A stretch of 64,000 nucleotides of DNA from assembly GCF_026184235.1 (NCBI RefSeq), contig NZ_CP110806.1:1488001-1552000 (forward strand), in the 5' to 3' direction. Source of the DNA: Cellulomonas sp. S1-8. GTDB lineage: Bacteria > Actinomycetota > Actinomycetes > Actinomycetales > Cellulomonadaceae. The notes under the pieces are model-generated. The model ran no database searches and had not been told where the DNA came from. It saw only the letters and a list, made by a program, of their open reading frames with translations. Shown here piece after piece: positions 61,816 to 64,000 of the stretch (position 1 is its first letter; every line of letters begins with the position of its first letter). The position numbers and the translations under genes are program-made.

Positions 61816-63230
61816 CGGGCGCTCCGGGGGTGGTCGACGTCGGCGGCGGACAGACGGTACCGGGACAGGGGTACGAGCGAGAGCGCCACCAGCGCCGCCG
61901 GGAGCAGCGAGAACGCGACGACGATCCCCGTCAGCGCCGACCCCGGCTGCGCGACGACCTCGTCGCCGGTGCGGGACACGAAGCCCGTGACGGCGAGCAG
62001 CGCCAGCACCAGGGTCGGTCCGAGCGCGAGACCCGCCGTCTCCCCGGCGGTCCACACGCCGGCCAGCACGCCCGCACGGTCCGCGCCGCGCTCGCGGGCG
62101 TCCACCGCGGCGACGTCGGGGAGCATCGCCAGCGGGTAGAGCTGGAGGCCCGCGTACGCGACCCCCGCCAGCGCGACGGGCACGTAGACCCAGGCCCCCG
62201 GGGCCGCGCGCGCAGGGATCAGCAGTGCGGCCGCGACCGCGAACAGCACGGACGCCGCGACCAGCGCGCGCTGCTTGCCGATCCGGTGCGCGAGCCGCGT
62301 CGCCAGCGGCATGACGAGCAGGGCCGGGGCGACGAGCGCGACGAACAGGAACGTCACCGCGGACTGCGACCCGAGCGTGTACGTCGCGACGTACTGCGCG
62401 GCCGCGAGCATGGCGCCCGTCGCCAGGGCCTGCAGGACGAACGTCGCGAGCAGCACCCGGAACGCCGGCACCTCGCGCAGCGCCGCGCGCCCCGCGCGCA
62501 GCGCGTCGCCCCGCCGGGCAGGCCGGGGGGCGACGGGCGAGGCGCCGGGCTCCGGCGCGGGGACGGCGGTGCGTCGCGGCGCACCCCACCACGCGGCGAG
62601 CATCCCGAGGCCGATGACGGCACCGCAGACGGCGCCCATGACGAGGTACCCGGAGCGGCCGCCGCCGGCCGCGTCCCGCAGCAGGGGGCCGCCGCCGCCG
62701 AACGCCAGGATCGCCACCGCCAGCACCGCGATGCGTGGGCCCAGCAGGCGGGTGCGGGCCGCGGACGTCGGCGCGATCTCGGCAGGCAGCGCGATGTACG
62801 GGACCTGGAAGAGGCTGAACGCCGACGCGGCGGCGACGAACGTCACCGTGACCCACGCCGCGGCGGCGGGACCGGTGAGCGCGGCCGGCGTCGCGAACAG
62901 CGCCGCGAACAGCAGCGGCAGGCTCAGCGCCCCGACGAGCAGGTACCGGCGGCGCGAGCCGTGCCGGGCGGCCGACGCGTCCGAGCGTGCACCGATGAAC
63001 GGGTCGATGACGACGTCCCACAGCTTCGGCACCGTGACGACCAGGCTCGCGAGCCCGGCGGCCACGCCCAGGGTGTCCGTCAGGTAGTACGCCAGCACCA
63101 GGCCGGGCAGGGTGCCGAAGCCGCCCGTGCCGACCGAGCCGAGCGCGTACCCCGCGACGGCGCGGCGCGGCACGGCGCGCGGCGCCGCGGCGCCGACGTC
63201 AGGGTCCGGGCGGGCAGTCATGCGGCGCAT
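61812..63230 (-). CDS. GPH/MelB-type MFS transporter
   Basis: A roughly 472-residue transporter with twelve hydrophobic helices. The N-terminal parts YALGSVGTGGFGTLPGLVLAYYL and KLWDVVIDPFIGARSD (the GPH family motif), then GSRRRYLLVGA, mark the glycoside-pentoside-hexuronide:cation family. ATG 63230 is used for its ribosome site; ATG 63221 is possible. Coupling with the PLP lyase gene suggests import of a lyase substrate. The exact substrate is unknown. Confidence 0.9.
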   Translation of the reverse strand: MRRMTARPDPDVGAAAPRAVPRRAVAGYALGSVGTGGFGTLPGLVLAYYLTDTLGVAAGLASLVVTVPKLWDVVIDPFIGARSDASAARHGSRRRYLLVGALSLPLLFAALFATPAALTGPAAAAWVTVTFVAAASAFSLFQVPYIALPAEIAPTSAARTRLLGPRIAVLAVAILAFGGGGPLLRDAAGGGRSGYLVMGAVCGAVIGLGMLAAWWGAPRRTAVPAPEPGASPVAPRPARRGDALRAGRAALREVPAFRVLLATFVLQALATGAMLAAAQYVATYTLGSQSAVTFLFVALVAPALLVMPLATRLAHRIGKQRALVAASVLFAVAAALLIPARAAPGAWVYVPVALAGVAYAGLQLYPLAMLPDVAAVDARERGADRAGVLAGVWTAGETAGLALGPTLVLALLAVTGFVSRTGDEVVAQPGSALTGIVVAFSLLPAALVALSLVPLSRYRLSAADVDHPRSAR

Positions 63231-63453
63231 CGTGCCGCGTCCCCGGCCCGGCCGACGGGCGGCGCGCCGGGGGGCGGGGGCCACCCGTTCGCCAACTTTC
63301 ACCCGGTCGTGGTCACCGCGGGCGGCGCCCTGGCGGCCCTTTCGCGTCGATCGTCCCTTTCCGTCCGCGTGCGTGCGGCGCGGGATGAGGACGCGACCGC
63401 GTCGCCCCCGTAGCGTGGGTCACGGCGCTGCTCACGGGGGTGGGAGGCAAGCA
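63231..63453 (+). other. Intergenic region upstream of the receiver-PIG-L gene
   Basis: The 223-bp gap between divergent genes holds no gene that I can support. A -10-like TAGCGT at 63411-63416 lies 37 bp before the GTG at 63454. No clear repeat or operator was seen. Confidence 0.4.
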
Positions 63454-64000
63454 GTGACGCAGAGACGGACACGTGTGCTCGTCGTCGAGGACGACGCGGA
63501 CACCGCAGGATTCGTACGGACGGTGCTGGAGCGACGCGGCGGCATGGACGTCGTCGTGGCAGGCGACGCCATGACGGCGCTCGCCGAGGTCGACCAGCAG
63601 GTGCCGGACGTGATCCTCACCGACATCCAGATGCCCGGCATGTCAGGGCTCGAGCTGCTCGGGGAGCTGCGGTCGCGGGCTCCGGGTGTGCCGGTCGCGG
63701 TCATGACGGCGTTCGCGTCGGTCGACTACGCGGTCGAGGCGCTGCGCCGTGACGCCGACGAGTTCCTCGTCAAGCCCGTCGCGGCCGCGACGCTGCTCGA
63801 CCGGGTGACCGCCCTGGCCGCCGTGGGTCAGGCACGGCGGGACGCGGTCGGGCCGCGCGACGTCGTGCTGGCCGTCGGCGCGCACCCGGACGACGTCGAG
63901 ATCGGCGTCGGCGCGACGCTCGCGTCGCACCGTGCAGCGGGTCACCAGGTCGTCATCCTCACGATGTCGGGCGGTGCGGTCGGCGGCGACAGCCAGACCC
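63454..64000 (+). CDS. Receiver domain fused to PIG-L deacetylase, 3' end beyond the window
   Basis: The first 182 residues are visible. Residues 6-122 are a response-regulator receiver: acidic VVEDD, phospho-acceptor Asp57 in ILTDIQMPG, and Lys107 in FLVKPV. After a linker, a PIG-L/LmbE-type deacetylase starts, with zinc motif AHPDDVEIG (His144, Asp147) and ATLASHRAAGHQVVILTMSGG. PIG-L enzymes remove N-acetyl from GlcNAc derivatives. GTG 63454 has GGGAGG upstream. The fusion suggests deacetylase activity controlled by phosphorylation. The C-terminus is missing. Confidence 0.88.
   Translation, partial: MTQRRTRVLVVEDDADTAGFVRTVLERRGGMDVVVAGDAMTALAEVDQQVPDVILTDIQMPGMSGLELLGELRSRAPGVPVAVMTAFASVDYAVEALRRDADEFLVKPVAAATLLDRVTALAAVGQARRDAVGPRDVVLAVGAHPDDVEIGVGATLASHRAAGHQVVILTMSGGAVGGDSQT

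Noticed and set aside
1..64000. CRISPR arrays, insertion sequences, prophage or toxin-antitoxin modules
   Set aside because: No spaced repeats, transposase, integrase or recognisable toxin pairs were seen; small ORFs found have other contexts.

Overview
The window is very GC-rich DNA with dense coding, GTG starts, many ATGA/GTGA overlaps and several leaderless promoters. Together with a SigR/RsrA (zinc anti-sigma) pair, a fused 2-oxoglutarate dehydrogenase (Kgd/OdhA), the mini ribosomal protein bL37 and a tmRNA tag ending ALAA, this points to an actinomycete. The glycoside and LacI genes suggest a Cellulomonas-like member of the Micrococcales; the genus is an inference. No CRISPR array, rRNA, tRNA, insertion sequence or prophage was seen, so this looks like core chromosome. 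About 62 genes were read; no gap exceeds 300 bp.

Layout. 1-5.6 kb: sugar-catabolic locus (two Gfo/Idh/MocA oxidoreductases, ThuA, a LacI repressor, a GH127 beta-L-arabinofuranosidase) with two matching palindromic operators. 5.7-14.3 kb: glycosylase-like protein, PdxH, a polar amino-acid ABC transporter preceded by a leaderless cysteine-rich leader peptide, an acyltransferase-like membrane protein, a methyltransferase, an FAH-family enzyme and an alanine/sodium symporter. 14.3-23.5 kb: Ltp-like protein, gltX, HAD phosphatase, methyltransferase, then the conserved block hisN-rsgA-aroA-DoxX facing sigR-rsrA and bL37. 23.7-28.9 kb: a lone PilT ATPase, a DUF4097-PadR operon, an SGNH-like protein and a GlxA-type regulator. 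29-38.5 kb: kgd, a two-component system, paired CNNM/CorC transporters and a VanY-like peptidase. 38.6-46.8 kb: aldose epimerase, SelW-like protein, a partial Tad pilus cluster, a second LacI regulator and a small gene under a three-operator promoter. 47-57.4 kb: UspA, prfB, the divisome set ftsE-ftsX-M23 hydrolase, smpB, DUF2207, YwiC, LigC and ssrA. 57.4-64 kb: GAF-SpoIIE phosphatase with a spermidine-synthase-like protein, glutaminase, a PLP decarboxylase with its transporter, and the start of a receiver-PIG-L deacetylase fusion cut by the right edge.

How parts work together. SigR (thiol stress sigma factor) and its zinc anti-sigma RsrA appear to have two promoters giving two protein isoforms. 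FtsE/FtsX should gate the coiled-coil M23 hydrolase encoded next to them. SmpB and the tmRNA form the trans-translation pair. The cysteine-rich leader peptide suggests cysteine-dependent attenuation of the ABC importer. The two LacI-type operators tie the GH127 enzyme and the ThuA/Gfo operon into one local regulon.

The most notable signals are the cysteine leader peptide, the in-frame upstream sigR start placed at a SigR-type promoter, the receiver-PIG-L fusion, the exact 50-bp tandem duplication of the rsrA stop codon plus terminator, and the triple operator upstream of an 81-residue orphan.
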